Below, one piece after another: positions 25,539 through 33,776 of a stretch of DNA of 64,000 nucleotides. The notes beneath the pieces were generated by a model. The model saw nothing but the letters and a program-made list of their open reading frames with translations, was not told where the DNA came from and did not search any database. The stretch comes from a virus: positions 1 to 64,000 of IMG/VR virus record IMGVR_UViG_3300010391_000120. One strand, given 5' to 3'. A program made the position numbers and the translations under genes. How positions within the stretch are numbered: the first letter of the stretch is position 1; each line of letters opens with the position of its first letter.

Positions 25539-27140
25539 TTATCCATTCTGATCACCAGCCTCCATTATTCTAAGAAATTCATCAATTTCAGCAGCTACCT
25601 CTCCGATAGCTTCGTGTGCAGGAACATAAGCATTTTCGGCAAATAAGTTTTGAGCTATATTAGCTTCGGCCACCACTGGTATATTTTCCACAGGTTCTGC
25701 AGCTTGGCCAAACAAGTGATCAAAGTGTTGAGCTAAGACTGCATCGTCAGCAGGTCGCCGTCTTTCATTTTCAATTTCACGCATAATTCCTTGAGCCCTA
25801 TCCAATATACGATTATCATAATGAGCCTCGCCTTCCCCAACCCTACGATTTATTCCATCTTCGTCACGCAATCTTCGCATTGCTTCATTGGCATCTGCTC
25901 TGTGTTGATCCTGACGATGCATCTCAACTTCAACTCGGCCTATATTTTGGTTATTGTTAGGTTGAATACCATCATCAAGGTCAATAGCATTCTGTAAACG
26001 ATTACCATAAACCACTCGGGCATCATCTACTCTAGCTTGAAATGCCGCGTATGCTTCTTGAGCAGGTTGTTGAAAAAGTTGATCTTCAGCAACTGCTTCT
26101 ACAACTCCAGGCATCGGAATACCAGCATGTTGAATTGCCGGCGCCACTTCTGGGGCAGGAGGTAATCCACGTATAAGCGGATCCCATTCTCTCCACTCCC
26201 CAGCAGGAGCGGGTCTCCCCCCTATTGCAACACCACGATTAAAATTTCTTCTGCGTGGCCTTGGTTCATCAACAGCATCCAGATGTTGAAGTGCTATAGG
26301 TTGTTCAACAAGTGCTGGTCTTATAGCTTGTTCATCTACTGGTCTATTGCGATTGACATAACCATAACCCTCCCAATTACCATCAGTCTCTACTTCTGCC
26401 CTTACACACGGAACAAACAGAGGATCATGGTTAAATGGAACCTTCATCTTTTCACAACTCTTATCATCTTCATCATAATCGCCTGACTTGGATTTTGCCC
26501 AACAATCCGAATTGTTAAGAGAATAGGCAAGAAATTTGGTTTGATCACTAGAAACAGTAAAACCATTGCTCAAATACTTATGAAGATGCCTCATTAAAGA
26601 TTTGTATTTAGAAATACTCCAAAATACAATTTGTTTCTTGGATAAATCATCTACAGAAGTTTTTCCTGTAAGAAAGTTTTTTCCATCCCAACCAAATTGG
26701 CACACGGTAAAATCAAAACTATTCAATAACTTGGCGAGTGAACTATAATGAGCCACGTTAATGAATTGAATATCTACAGTCTTATTAAACTTTTTGCCTT
26801 CGTTTACATGATACTTGTAAAGCGTATTCCACTTCTTTTTAGTTTCGCTGATAACATTTTTAACATATGGAAAACTTCTCATTTTTATGGTAAGTTCCTC
26901 AAATTGCTTTTTGCTTTTAAAAAATACATCAATGTCGCATTTTTCCAGTGGTTCCTTATTAAAGGTTCTCCATAGAGAGCCCCCAGCAATCCACGGACCC
27001 CCCTCGCTTAAGGTTGGAAAATGATGAAGAACTCTAAATAAATCGGATTCCGCAATGTGCGGATAATCCGTTAAGTTTATAGTAGCCATTGCTGGTTCTG
27101 GATCCTTCCAAGAAATACTTGTTGATATAGTATTACTCAT
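25539..27140 (-). CDS. Nucleotidyltransferase-fold protein with long Ala/Gln/Arg-rich tail
   Basis: 533 residues. GGPWIAGGSLWRTFNKEPLE, then KCDIDVFFKSK (about residues 47-77) is the GG(S)...DIDVF signature of polymerase-beta-type nucleotidyltransferases. VDIQFINV near 121 supplies the third acidic residue. From about residue 245 the chain becomes an Ala/Arg/Gln/Glu-rich, probably disordered or coiled region (MHRQDQHRADANEAMRRLRD). It overlaps the cREC-domain gene by 8 nt. It may act in RNA end processing or modify a target with NMP. Confidence 0.7.
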   Translation of the reverse strand: MSNTISTSISWKDPEPAMATINLTDYPHIAESDLFRVLHHFPTLSEGGPWIAGGSLWRTFNKEPLEKCDIDVFFKSKKQFEELTIKMRSFPYVKNVISETKKKWNTLYKYHVNEGKKFNKTVDIQFINVAHYSSLAKLLNSFDFTVCQFGWDGKNFLTGKTSVDDLSKKQIVFWSISKYKSLMRHLHKYLSNGFTVSSDQTKFLAYSLNNSDCWAKSKSGDYDEDDKSCEKMKVPFNHDPLFVPCVRAEVETDGNWEGYGYVNRNRPVDEQAIRPALVEQPIALQHLDAVDEPRPRRRNFNRGVAIGGRPAPAGEWREWDPLIRGLPPAPEVAPAIQHAGIPMPGVVEAVAEDQLFQQPAQEAYAAFQARVDDARVVYGNRLQNAIDLDDGIQPNNNQNIGRVEVEMHRQDQHRADANEAMRRLRDEDGINRRVGEGEAHYDNRILDRAQGIMREIENERRRPADDAVLAQHFDHLFGQAAEPVENIPVVAEANIAQNLFAENAYVPAHEAIGEVAAEIDEFLRIMEAGDQNG

Positions 27141-27546
27141 TTGCGTTCTTTTTTTGATGTTTCTTATAATTTTCTAACAACTTTTTTATATTTTCAGCTC
27201 CTACTGGGTTCATGCTATGAACCTGATAATCGGGCAGTGGTAATTTCTTTCCTTTACAATATTCTATTAAATATAAAGCACAATGATAACCCGTTTTTTC
27301 CTCATATTTGTCATATGGTATCTTATCATATTTTGGCAGTGGTTCCTCTTGTTGTAAAGCTTCTAATATATCAAATATTGCGTAGTGTTCCGGCCCGAGA
27401 TCATGATCAAAACTTATAAAATCAGGTAAACCACGTTCCTTTATAGTTTTTACAAACTCTTTATAGTTCCTAACCACGGTCCATGTCCTAATATCTTTTA
27501 GAAAGGTATTAGGAACCCGGAAATCATCAAGAAATAGCGAATACAT
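27133..27546 (-). CDS. Cyclic-phosphate processing receiver-domain (cREC) protein, 137 aa
   Basis: SLFLDDFRVPN at the N-terminus, FISFDHDLGPEHY near residue 44 and YQVHSMNPVGAENIKKLL near 106 match the cREC family. This is a receiver-like fold with DDxR and DHDLG motifs, predicted to process cyclic phosphate ends of RNA. It is translationally coupled to the downstream nucleotidyltransferase. A HEG lies directly upstream and overlaps its first 20 nt. Confidence 0.78.
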   Translation of the reverse strand: MYSLFLDDFRVPNTFLKDIRTWTVVRNYKEFVKTIKERGLPDFISFDHDLGPEHYAIFDILEALQQEEPLPKYDKIPYDKYEEKTGYHCALYLIEYCKGKKLPLPDYQVHSMNPVGAENIKKLLENYKKHQKKNANE

Positions 27547-28303
27547 AATGAAAATCTATTCCATTTTTAAGTTTTCTATAAATTGTACCTCTATCTACAT
27601 TTTTATCATCGGCAGCTTGTTGTATTGATTTCCATGTTTTAATAATATTTCCATTTTTATCAAACTGAGCAATAGGTTTCCATCCTTTAGGAAGTTTTGA
27701 CTTAAACTTATCTATATCCTCAACATAACACCATTGATAACCTTTTATATAATTTGTTTTTTTACGGCAAGCCATAGAAATATTTTGTCTTGATATTCCC
27801 ATAACATTTTCTACTTCTAAGCATGATCCAAATCTTTTGATTATATTTCCATCAATGTCTATCTGATAAACCGGTTTATATTGAGATTCGCTTATTTTTC
27901 GTTTGGTTTCTTTTGTTTGTTTATTCCCCCTGTGAGAACCGCTTAATCTTTTCAATGTCTCTTTTGAAGCTTTACATCCAAAACGGGGTAAATCTGCTAT
28001 CGGAGACATATTATATCCATATTTTCTATTATAACTTTGATAACGATCCATCCAGCATTGCTCTCTATCTATCAAATGCGGTATATCAATAAACTCCAAT
28101 ACTTCAAATTCAAATACATCAATTCCATGTTTATTAAATGACGATTGTAAATGTTTGTTGGGGTGTTGATTTCTTCGCAAACGATTTCTATGAGCCTTCC
28201 ATCGCTTCCTAATATTTACAGAACTTCCGACATATAATTTTTTATTTAACTTATTTGTAATTTTATAGATTCCGCTTTTGTTTAATTCGCTTTTAGTTCT
28301 CAT
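27527..28303 (-). CDS. GIY-YIG homing endonuclease
   Basis: 258 residues. SGIYKITNKLNKKLYVGSS, then NIRKRWKAHRNRLRRNQHPN (residues 10-50) is the GIY-YIG nuclease core. NUMOD3-like (GSHRGNKQTKETKRKISESQ) and NUMOD1-like helix-turn-helix units (QFDKNGNIIKTWKSIQQAAD) follow, as in T4 Seg enzymes. The 3' end overlaps the start of the cREC gene, the inferred insertion side. Confidence 0.9.
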   Translation of the reverse strand: MRTKSELNKSGIYKITNKLNKKLYVGSSVNIRKRWKAHRNRLRRNQHPNKHLQSSFNKHGIDVFEFEVLEFIDIPHLIDREQCWMDRYQSYNRKYGYNMSPIADLPRFGCKASKETLKRLSGSHRGNKQTKETKRKISESQYKPVYQIDIDGNIIKRFGSCLEVENVMGISRQNISMACRKKTNYIKGYQWCYVEDIDKFKSKLPKGWKPIAQFDKNGNIIKTWKSIQQAADDKNVDRGTIYRKLKNGIDFHYVFAIS

Positions 28304-28359
28304 ATAGTATAACTATAGAGAACCGAATCTAAATCGAAACTATATTAACTAAAAATAAA

Positions 28360-28650
28360 TTATATGGCATCACCCTTTACTATAAGTGTAAAATCGTTCT
28401 GTGTCAAATTGTTTCTGGCTTCTTCTGCGGTTCCACCAAACTCATAGTAATCGGTGTCTGGCACCCTTATAAACCCATCAGGTATAATGTCCTCGTGTCC
28501 TAATTCGTGTAAAGGCACTCCATCCATAACAAACTCATACCAACTAATGTCCTTACCATTATAGAATTGCTTTCGTGGATGAATAATAACATGAACAGAA
28601 TCCGGGTCTGGAGCCGCATTCCAATATTCTAATTTAACTCCTATACTCAT
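28360..28650 (-). CDS. Hypothetical protein, 96 aa
   Basis: The acidic beta-rich sequence has PDSVHVIIHPRKQFYNGKD, then FGGTAEEARNNLTQNDF. It starts one base after the upstream stop. No family recognised. Confidence 0.55.
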   Translation of the reverse strand: MSIGVKLEYWNAAPDPDSVHVIIHPRKQFYNGKDISWYEFVMDGVPLHELGHEDIIPDGFIRVPDTDYYEFGGTAEEARNNLTQNDFTLIVKGDAI

Positions 28651-28651
28651 A

Positions 28652-28882
28652 TTATTCTACAATAGTTATTTTTGATCGCTTAAATTTTTCCCTTTCAATT
28701 TCATTTTTTATCAAAGCATTTCGCATTTCTACTGCCTTGTTATAATCAACCAAAGATGTATAATCGGGCCAAAACCAACATCCATCATACCGATCTCCAT
28801 CATACTGATCATACATCCAAAAAAATAAACACCACGTTCTAACACAATATTTATCGCCTTTTTTAATTATTTGTACTTTCAT
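28652..28882 (-). CDS. Small Trp/Tyr-rich protein, 76 aa (paralogue of 29558)
   Basis: MKVQIIKKGDKYCVRTWCLF, then FWMYDQYDGDRYDGCWFWPD and a helical end KRSKITIVE. A nearly identical protein is encoded at 29558-29761, so this is a recent duplication. No family recognised. Confidence 0.6.
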   Translation of the reverse strand: MKVQIIKKGDKYCVRTWCLFFWMYDQYDGDRYDGCWFWPDYTSLVDYNKAVEMRNALIKNEIEREKFKRSKITIVE

Positions 28883-29217
28883 TTTCTTTTCTTTATTTTG
28901 CTTTCATAAACTCTACCACTTATATTATCTAAATTGATATAGTCATCGCAGTGTCGTTCCCACAATTCTTTTTCTTTACTTTCGCGACTTCTTTCATGTA
29001 AAATTTGAGCAAATCCTAAAGAACCGCAACCAATATCGGTTCCTTTTTCTATTTCATCATCTAATACCAACATCCATTCTACTTTTTTTGGAAAATATAC
29101 CAATGCTTCCCCACCATTTGTGGTTTCTTTTATTATATAAACATTAGTGATAATGGCTCCATGTGAAATACATCCAATATCTTCATTTTTACCAACTTTA
29201 TATCTTATTTTTCTCAT
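28879..29217 (-). CDS. Hypothetical protein, 112 aa
   Basis: It includes KNEDIGCISHGAIITNVYII and DDEIEKGTDIGCGSLGFAQI, with a repeated DIGC motif, and a basic tail. It overlaps the next gene by 4 nt. No family recognised. Confidence 0.55.
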   Translation of the reverse strand: MRKIRYKVGKNEDIGCISHGAIITNVYIIKETTNGGEALVYFPKKVEWMLVLDDEIEKGTDIGCGSLGFAQILHERSRESKEKELWERHCDDYINLDNISGRVYESKIKKRK

Positions 29218-29218
29218 A

Positions 29219-29410
29219 TTATTCTACCCAAATAGTGTAGTCTTTACCATCAAACTCAAACCCTTCATCCTTTAGAAGTTTTATGGCGTCCTGTTTTGAC
29301 TGGTCTCTACTTTCAGAGAAAACTTCTTCCTCAACACGATATGACTTTCCAGACTTACCTTTAATGCCTATGCTTACCCTATATCTGTATTTCTTTTCCG
29401 CATCCTTCAT
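29219..29410 (-). CDS. Small protein, 63 aa
   Basis: It has an amphipathic beta/alpha pattern: YRVSIGIKGKSGKSYRVEEE, then a Lys/Asp-rich helix and FDGKDYTIWVE. It is coupled to the upstream membrane gene by ATGA (29410-29407). Confidence 0.5.
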   Translation of the reverse strand: MKDAEKKYRYRVSIGIKGKSGKSYRVEEEVFSESRDQSKQDAIKLLKDEGFEFDGKDYTIWVE

Positions 29411-29556
29411 TTATATTTCCCCTTTATTTTATAAGATAATTCAGATGCTTCACTGAAAAAATCTCCAATCTTATCAAATAACCAAAAGATAAACATTCCT
29501 GGCCAATTTAAAGGTATTAAAATCCAAGCGGTTATATATAACAATATTTTTCTCAT
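29407..29556 (-). CDS. Small membrane protein, 49 aa
   Basis: ATG 29556 to TGA 29409-29407. MRKILLYITAWILIPLNWPG, then MFIFWLFDKIGDFF forms one or two membrane helices, with a Lys-rich cytoplasmic end. It lies between the duplicated genes. Confidence 0.5.
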   Translation of the reverse strand: MRKILLYITAWILIPLNWPGMFIFWLFDKIGDFFSEASELSYKIKGKYK

Positions 29557-29557
29557 A

Positions 29558-29761
29558 TTATTCTACGATAGTTATTTTTGATCGCTTAAAAATTTCATCT
29601 TTTATCAAATTATTCCGCATTTCTACTGCCTCGTTATAATCAATCCAAGATGTATAATCAGGCCAAAACCAACATCCATCATACTGTTCATACATCCAAA
29701 AAAATAAACACCACGTTCTAACACAATATTTATCGCCTTTTTTAATTATTTGTACTTTCAT
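29558..29761 (-). CDS. Small Trp/Tyr-rich protein, 67 aa (paralogue of 28652)
   Basis: The first 26 residues are almost identical to the gene at 28652 (MKVQIIKKGDKYCVRTWCLF), and the end (KRSKITIVE) is identical. It lacks a short QYDGDRYDG-like insertion and part of the helix. It is a tandem duplicate separated by three small genes. Confidence 0.6.
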   Translation of the reverse strand: MKVQIIKKGDKYCVRTWCLFFWMYEQYDGCWFWPDYTSWIDYNEAVEMRNNLIKDEIFKRSKITIVE

Positions 29762-29765
29762 ATTT

Positions 29766-30414
29766 TTACTTATTGTTTTCTAACTGCTGAGTTTGTGTTG
29801 GAGTATTAACCGGAAAACTAAAATATGTTTCCGGAGTTGTATTATTACAAAAAAATACCCACACCAAACATATTAAAAATAACATTATAGGAAAAACACA
29901 AACTTTACGCCACTCACCTGGTCCGGCGTCCAGTGAATAGTTAGAAGATATAAATAATGCCACCAATGATGCTATAAACATCGCAACAAATAAAAATATC
30001 TTAAGCGTTAACAAAATAGAAAGTAATAATGACATAATTTTATTGATTACCCAATTTTTTCTTTCAATTTGTTTTATTGCTTCTTCTGATGCTGCCATGA
30101 TAACATACTCTTTTAAAGTATTCAAATCCTTTTCAGTTGTGTTGGATTTAACTTCTGCTGATTTTACTACATCAGCAATCTTTTTGATTGAAGCAACACC
30201 ATTTACTTTGAGTGTTTGAGCATCACTAATATATCGTTTCAATACTGGTGTAAGATCATTAGCCTTTACAATAGAAACTGGAACAGACCCTAATTTATAG
30301 GACATTCCACCTTGAGTTGAGACAAAGATTTGTCCATCTATTTGTTTAGAACAACCACACAAGAAAAGGGCGATTGCTATGAATAATGTTGATACTATTA
30401 TGTTTTTTTTTCAT
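29766..30414 (-). CDS. Membrane lipoprotein with frame break in an A9 run at the start
   Basis: The main frame gives CGCSKQIDGQIFVSTQGGMS, then two membrane segments (SLLLSILLTLKIFLFVAMFI; VCVFPIMLFLICLVWVFF). Its signal peptide lies upstream but is out of frame: ATG 30414 is followed by nine A. Dropping one A gives MKKNIIVSTLFIAIALFLCGC, a perfect lipobox signal. Transcript slippage, phase variation or a sequencing error would explain this. The build resembles the lipoprotein at 13073. Confidence 0.65.
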
Positions 30415-30496
30415 TTTGTTTGTTTATGTTTTAACCGAAATTGTAGGGGTGCTTACCACCCGAAAAGAAGAAGAGCCCCCTTGACAGGTGGAACGC

Positions 30497-30727
30497 TTAT
30501 AATCCTGTCTTTTCTGCGGGAAATTCTTCCTCATATGGAATTGGTATATCCATTGGATTAGGCTCCCAGACAGCCTCTATTTTAATTGCCGGCGTATCTA
30601 TAAGAGACTTTCGGTGTCTTTCCCACCATGACCGAGACTTTAATTGTCCATCCACCAATGTTCTGCTCCACTTCTTATGGCATAAAACATCTACGCAGAC
30701 TAATAATTCATTGGGTTTCGTTACCAA
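30497..30727 (-). CDS. Hypothetical protein, 76 aa
   Basis: LLVCVDVLCHKKWSRTLVDG, then a Trp/Arg-rich middle and a Pro/Glu-rich end. It overlaps the upstream gene by 7 nt. The downstream gap (30415-30496) holds a small hairpin GGGTG-GTAAG-CACCC (minus strand) and no gene. Confidence 0.5.
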   Translation of the reverse strand: MVTKPNELLVCVDVLCHKKWSRTLVDGQLKSRSWWERHRKSLIDTPAIKIEAVWEPNPMDIPIPYEEEFPAEKTGL

Positions 30728-31035
30728 AATATATCAATGTTGAGTGGTTGACCATCGAAGCGTATTCGGAAATCCTCGTTTACTCCGAAACCATTTTGCT
30801 TTAATATAGCAGTTATTTCAAGGAATTGATCGGGACTTAGAAAAAAGGTTCCGGTGTTATAACCACCTAGACTAGTGGCATATACTTTTCCTTGAACATT
30901 AGCCACTTTCTTTCCACTTCTAGCCATAGTTCTTATAGTTTCTTCAACTGAACGGAGCATTTCATCTCTCCAATCTTGAGGAAATGGTATTTCTACATTA
31001 TTTACTAGTTCTCTGGCTTGATCAACGGTTATCAT
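30721..31035 (-). CDS. Hypothetical protein, 104 aa
   Basis: Preceded by AAGGAG at proper spacing, so it is translated with a normal leader. The sequence MITVDQARELVNNVEIPFPQ, then KKVANVQGKVYATSLGGYNT is a compact alpha/beta domain. No family recognised. Confidence 0.6.
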   Translation of the reverse strand: MITVDQARELVNNVEIPFPQDWRDEMLRSVEETIRTMARSGKKVANVQGKVYATSLGGYNTGTFFLSPDQFLEITAILKQNGFGVNEDFRIRFDGQPLNIDIFW

Positions 31036-31070
31036 AGATAAATAAAAACTCCTTATGTCTCAATGTAAGA

Positions 31071-31098
31071 AGTATAACACACTTTTTATATCTGTCAA
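31071..31098 (-). promoter_or_regulatory. Sigma70-like promoter
   Basis: On the minus strand TTGACA (31098-31093), a 16-bp spacer and TATACT (31076-31071). A leader of roughly 30 nt with an AAGGAG ribosome site leads to ATG 31035. Confidence 0.8.
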
Positions 31099-31304
31099 GT
31101 CCCCTCATCTTCATCCAAATGATCAAGGGGGTAATATGGTTCTATTTCTTTTGGTTCGTCACTCTGTTGATTAATAATATCATTTACTAATTGTACTCTT
31201 TGCTGAGGGTCATAGCCGCCGACAAGATCGGGGGTGGAGCAAGTTTCCTTGGCAATGTCAATCAACATTAGTAATTGTTTTTCAGATATTTTCATTAAAT
31301 CCAA
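31095..31304 (-). CDS. Hypothetical protein, 69 aa
   Basis: KQLLMLIDIAKETCSTPDLV, then an acidic C-terminus (YYPLDHLDEDEGT). Its stop lies in the -35 box of the next promoter. It overlaps the upstream gene by 10 nt. Confidence 0.55.
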   Translation of the reverse strand: MDLMKISEKQLLMLIDIAKETCSTPDLVGGYDPQQRVQLVNDIINQQSDEPKEIEPYYPLDHLDEDEGT

Positions 31305-31534
31305 TCAATTTCCATTGTAGCGCATTCTCCCAGTGGGGTTGCTTTTTTATGCCCTTCATCCCTATAGATTAAAGTACGCTTCATAAAAACACGTTTTTCT
31401 AGTGGAATAGTTTCTAATCTTGGTCTAGCAATCATATAACCCCAATCTTCTCCATCACTTCCTCTATAATGAACATACAATTCCTTTTCAGGATTAAGAG
31501 ATTGTAATTCTTTTATCCAATCTTTGACTTTCAT
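31295..31534 (-). CDS. Hypothetical protein, 79 aa
   Basis: Start taken at ATG 31534 (MKVKDWIKELQSLNPEKELY), just after the upstream stop. This opening is common in small phage proteins that regulate or bind host factors, but it is not diagnostic. It ends ECATMEIDWI. Confidence 0.55.
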   Translation of the reverse strand: MKVKDWIKELQSLNPEKELYVHYRGSDGEDWGYMIARPRLETIPLEKRVFMKRTLIYRDEGHKKATPLGECATMEIDWI

Positions 31535-31536
31535 AA

Positions 31537-31812
31537 TTAAAATGGATTTGACCAACCTTGTTGCTCAAAGATTACTCTTGATATGTAATCAGCATCACCC
31601 TTTAGAATAAGAAATGGTATCTTGTGCTTATGAAGCAAATAAGTAGATGACTCTCTTAAGTCATATAATATAACATCTGTTTTACCATTGAATGCCTTCA
31701 CTTCACTGATACAAACAGCCGACCTATAACTGATATTATAAGCCTTTAACTTTTCCTTTAAGGCTGGTTTCACCCAGCCATCAAGTAATAGAATTGTCGT
31801 TGGTTTTTTCAT
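31537..31812 (-). CDS. Hypothetical receiver-like protein, 91 aa
   Basis: TTILLLDGWVKPALKEKLKA, then TDVILYDLRESSTYLLHKHK, then FLILKGDADYIS shows repeated beta-strand/Asp ends as in flavodoxin/receiver-like folds. It is too short and diverged to name. It overlaps the upstream gene by 32 nt. Confidence 0.5.
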   Translation of the reverse strand: MKKPTTILLLDGWVKPALKEKLKAYNISYRSAVCISEVKAFNGKTDVILYDLRESSTYLLHKHKIPFLILKGDADYISRVIFEQQGWSNPF

Positions 31813-32023
31813 TTGGAAATTGCTTTTCTATTGGCGAAAGTGCCACATTATTATAAAATGTAGTAGCAATATCACTTACAAATCTCCTAATCTCAATGGT
31901 AATCAAATCCTTTAACAGATTTTCATAGGCAGGTTTAGTTTCGGTACTATAACCCATTCCTTCCAATATTTTTATAATTTTATCAGCACTCTGATAACAT
32001 TTTTCTGATACTTCTTTATTCAT
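31781..32023 (-). CDS. Hypothetical protein, 80 aa
   Basis: Helical: SEKCYQSADKIIKILEGMGY, then ENLLKDLITIEIRRFVSDIA. Coupled to the upstream gene by ATGA. No family recognised. Confidence 0.5.
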   Translation of the reverse strand: MNKEVSEKCYQSADKIIKILEGMGYSTETKPAYENLLKDLITIEIRRFVSDIATTFYNNVALSPIEKQFPNEKTNDNSIT

Positions 32024-32157
32024 ATATCGTAAAATACAATTTTTCTTTCTTTTTCCAATTTCATTACTCTGAATGCTTTTCTGGCAGATCTTAATAAGCG
32101 AGAACCGCTATCTCTAATAATTTTAATGTCTGGATGGATTTTCCATTTATCTTTCAT
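32020..32157 (-). CDS. Small basic protein, 45 aa
   Basis: ATG 32157 to TGA 32022-32020. MKDKWKIHPDIKIIRDSGSR, then LLRSARKAFRVMKLEKERKI; strongly basic and helical, a possible nucleic-acid binder. Both ends overlap neighbours by 4 nt. Confidence 0.5.
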   Translation of the reverse strand: MKDKWKIHPDIKIIRDSGSRLLRSARKAFRVMKLEKERKIVFYDI

Positions 32158-32393
32158 AATTGATTTATTAAATCTCCTTCCCAGCCGTCTGGTTCATCAA
32201 GCTTTTTGATATACTTTTCTACAATATCATCTGGGTATATTCCACAATCTTCAGCAAGACCAAGAAACATTCCATCAAGCCCATTGACAGGACCTTCTCG
32301 TTCCCTTCTACGCATTTCTTTTAGTATTTCCTTGCGGAAAGGTCTTAATTTTTCGTGGTAATTTATTCTATCCATCATACCACGATGATTCAC
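32154..32393 (-). CDS. Hypothetical protein, 79 aa
   Basis: A basic helix (RPFRKEILKEMRRREREGP) is followed by an acidic part (ERPDDIVEKYIKKL-like) ending EGDLINQL. It overlaps the upstream gene by 26 nt, so ATG 32378 or so is an alternative start. Confidence 0.5.
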   Translation of the reverse strand: MNHRGMMDRINYHEKLRPFRKEILKEMRRREREGPVNGLDGMFLGLAEDCGIYPDDIVEKYIKKLDEPDGWEGDLINQL

Positions 32394-32667
32394 ACAAGGT
32401 AGCGTTATCAGAAGGTAATTTCAATTTATTTAATTTCTCTTTGACGCTTTCCTTGAATTGTAATCCGGTTTCATCATCCTTGATGCTTGAATAACTTCTA
32501 CCTATTGCTATAGTATCCCAAGGTGTCCATTTAACCTCAAGCCCTTCCTCTTTTGCTTTTCTTTCTAATTCGTTAATATCTTCATAATCACTAGTATTCA
32601 GACTAATACCGAATATACAAAATGAAGATGAACTACTATTACTTACAAATCCTTCTCTTATTTTCAT
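32368..32667 (-). CDS. Protein with KIREGFVSNSSSSSF N-terminus, 99 aa
   Basis: The opening MKIREGFVSNSSSSSFCIFG is a widely shared N-terminal motif in phage and bacterial proteins of unknown function, in which the Ser run may be processed. The rest is alpha/beta with a Trp-Pro (VKWTPWDTIAIG) core. Confidence 0.65.
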   Translation of the reverse strand: MKIREGFVSNSSSSSFCIFGISLNTSDYEDINELERKAKEEGLEVKWTPWDTIAIGRSYSSIKDDETGLQFKESVKEKLNKLKLPSDNATLCESSWYDG

Positions 32668-32668
32668 A

Positions 32669-33331
32669 TTATCTCATTACACCATTTACTAAATCTTGTA
32701 ATAAACTTGTCAATGCTTTATATACTTCTACTGTCTTTTCAGTATCCACCTTAGCATCGTGCATTTCATTTTCATCAAATGGTATACCAAAATATTTAAC
32801 TAATGATTCCAGACTACAGGATAGATTTGATGGTAATATACCACCATCTACAAGAAAACCAGCAGAAGCTTGAGTATCTCTTAGCCTGTGAGAAACAAAC
32901 TTTTCCCAGGAGCCACGACAAAGTAGAAATTGAACAACCTTATCTCTATCACCCTTTACATTGTGGCCTAATAGATAGGCCTTTGTCTTACCATCGGAAG
33001 TTATCTTTGATAACCACTTGTATAACATTGTGCCTGCATCCCTGTATATGATAGCTTTGGTATCGTGAACCTTCAAGTCAATACGATTGACATTTAGGGC
33101 TTCGCCACAAACACGATAAATACCATCGTCTGGCTTTAGAAGAAGATAGAGATCATCTATCTTGTTAAACTTTTCATCTAGGGCAAGGAAATAGGCCGAT
33201 AACAGGCTGTAATCAGTTCCAATTCCACCGGTTTCTACATCAAGTGCGATAAACATAGGACTACCATAACACCATCTAAGGGTTTTGTCAAATAGATTTT
33301 TTATAGAGAGAGCTGCTCTATTTAGAGTCAT
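32669..33331 (-). CDS. DEDD-type 3'-5' exonuclease
   Basis: 220 residues. FIALDVETGGIG near residue 27 is Exo I (DxE), LLGHNVKGDRDKVVQFL near 121 is Exo II, and HDAKVDTEKTVEVYKAL near 192 is Exo III. The order and spacing are those of DnaQ-like single-strand exonucleases. It may act in repair, RNA trimming or as a free proofreading-like nuclease. Confidence 0.85.
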   Translation of the reverse strand: MTLNRAALSIKNLFDKTLRWCYGSPMFIALDVETGGIGTDYSLLSAYFLALDEKFNKIDDLYLLLKPDDGIYRVCGEALNVNRIDLKVHDTKAIIYRDAGTMLYKWLSKITSDGKTKAYLLGHNVKGDRDKVVQFLLCRGSWEKFVSHRLRDTQASAGFLVDGGILPSNLSCSLESLVKYFGIPFDENEMHDAKVDTEKTVEVYKALTSLLQDLVNGVMR

Positions 33332-33346
33332 GCATTAAAATCTCTC

Positions 33347-33550
33347 CTAATAATTCGCCATATAATGGCTCGTCTGCCCAAAGTCCCGCCTAAATCTGCT
33401 TATACCAACTATAATTCCAAGTGGACACAAAAGGAAATGAGAAAGAAAAATGAATATCATTTCCCAGAAGCCAAGACCCCAGATATGGTTGGTCATGCGG
33501 GTCGCGTATATAGCCCAGATGAAAGCGGTTGACCAGTATAGAAAAGCCAT
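33347..33550 (-). CDS. Small membrane protein, 67 aa
   Basis: Two hydrophobic segments (FLYWSTAFIWAIYAT; EMIFIFLSHFLLCPLGIIVG) are followed by a basic end. It forms a pair with the membrane ORF just upstream. Confidence 0.55.
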   Translation of the reverse strand: MAFLYWSTAFIWAIYATRMTNHIWGLGFWEMIFIFLSHFLLCPLGIIVGISRFRRDFGQTSHYMANY

Positions 33551-33556
33551 ATTATT

Positions 33557-33709
33557 TTATAAAATTATAATAAACCAAAGAGCAAGTAAACACGAACATA
33601 TACAAAATGGAATGAGAGACCATGAGTTAGTGAATGGAAGAAGAAATCCACTAACTATTGCTCCACAAGCCAATATTTTTGCTACTCCAATTTTTGCTTC
33701 ATCACTCAT
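33557..33709 (-). CDS. Small membrane protein, 50 aa
   Basis: ATG 33709 to TAA 33559-33557. ILACGAIVSGFLLPF and LIPFCICSCLLALWFIIIL are two membrane helices. A TATAAATA sequence lies a few bases before the ATG. Confidence 0.5.
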   Translation of the reverse strand: MSDEAKIGVAKILACGAIVSGFLLPFTNSWSLIPFCICSCLLALWFIIIL

Positions 33710-33765
33710 ATTATTTATATTTTGACAAATTGTGATTATACGCTTACATTTAGTATGTGGATTTA

Positions 33766-33773
33766 TATTTATT
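33766..33773 (+). promoter_or_regulatory. Possible late-type box TATTTATT
   Basis: TATTTATT followed by another TTTATA lies 3 nt before ATG 33777 of the HNH HEG, a variant of the TATTTATA box. Confidence 0.35.
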
Positions 33774-33776
33774 TAT

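Noticed and set aside
30478-30505. TTGACA...TATAAT pair on the plus strand
   Set aside because: The spacer is only 11 bp, and no plus-strand gene follows.
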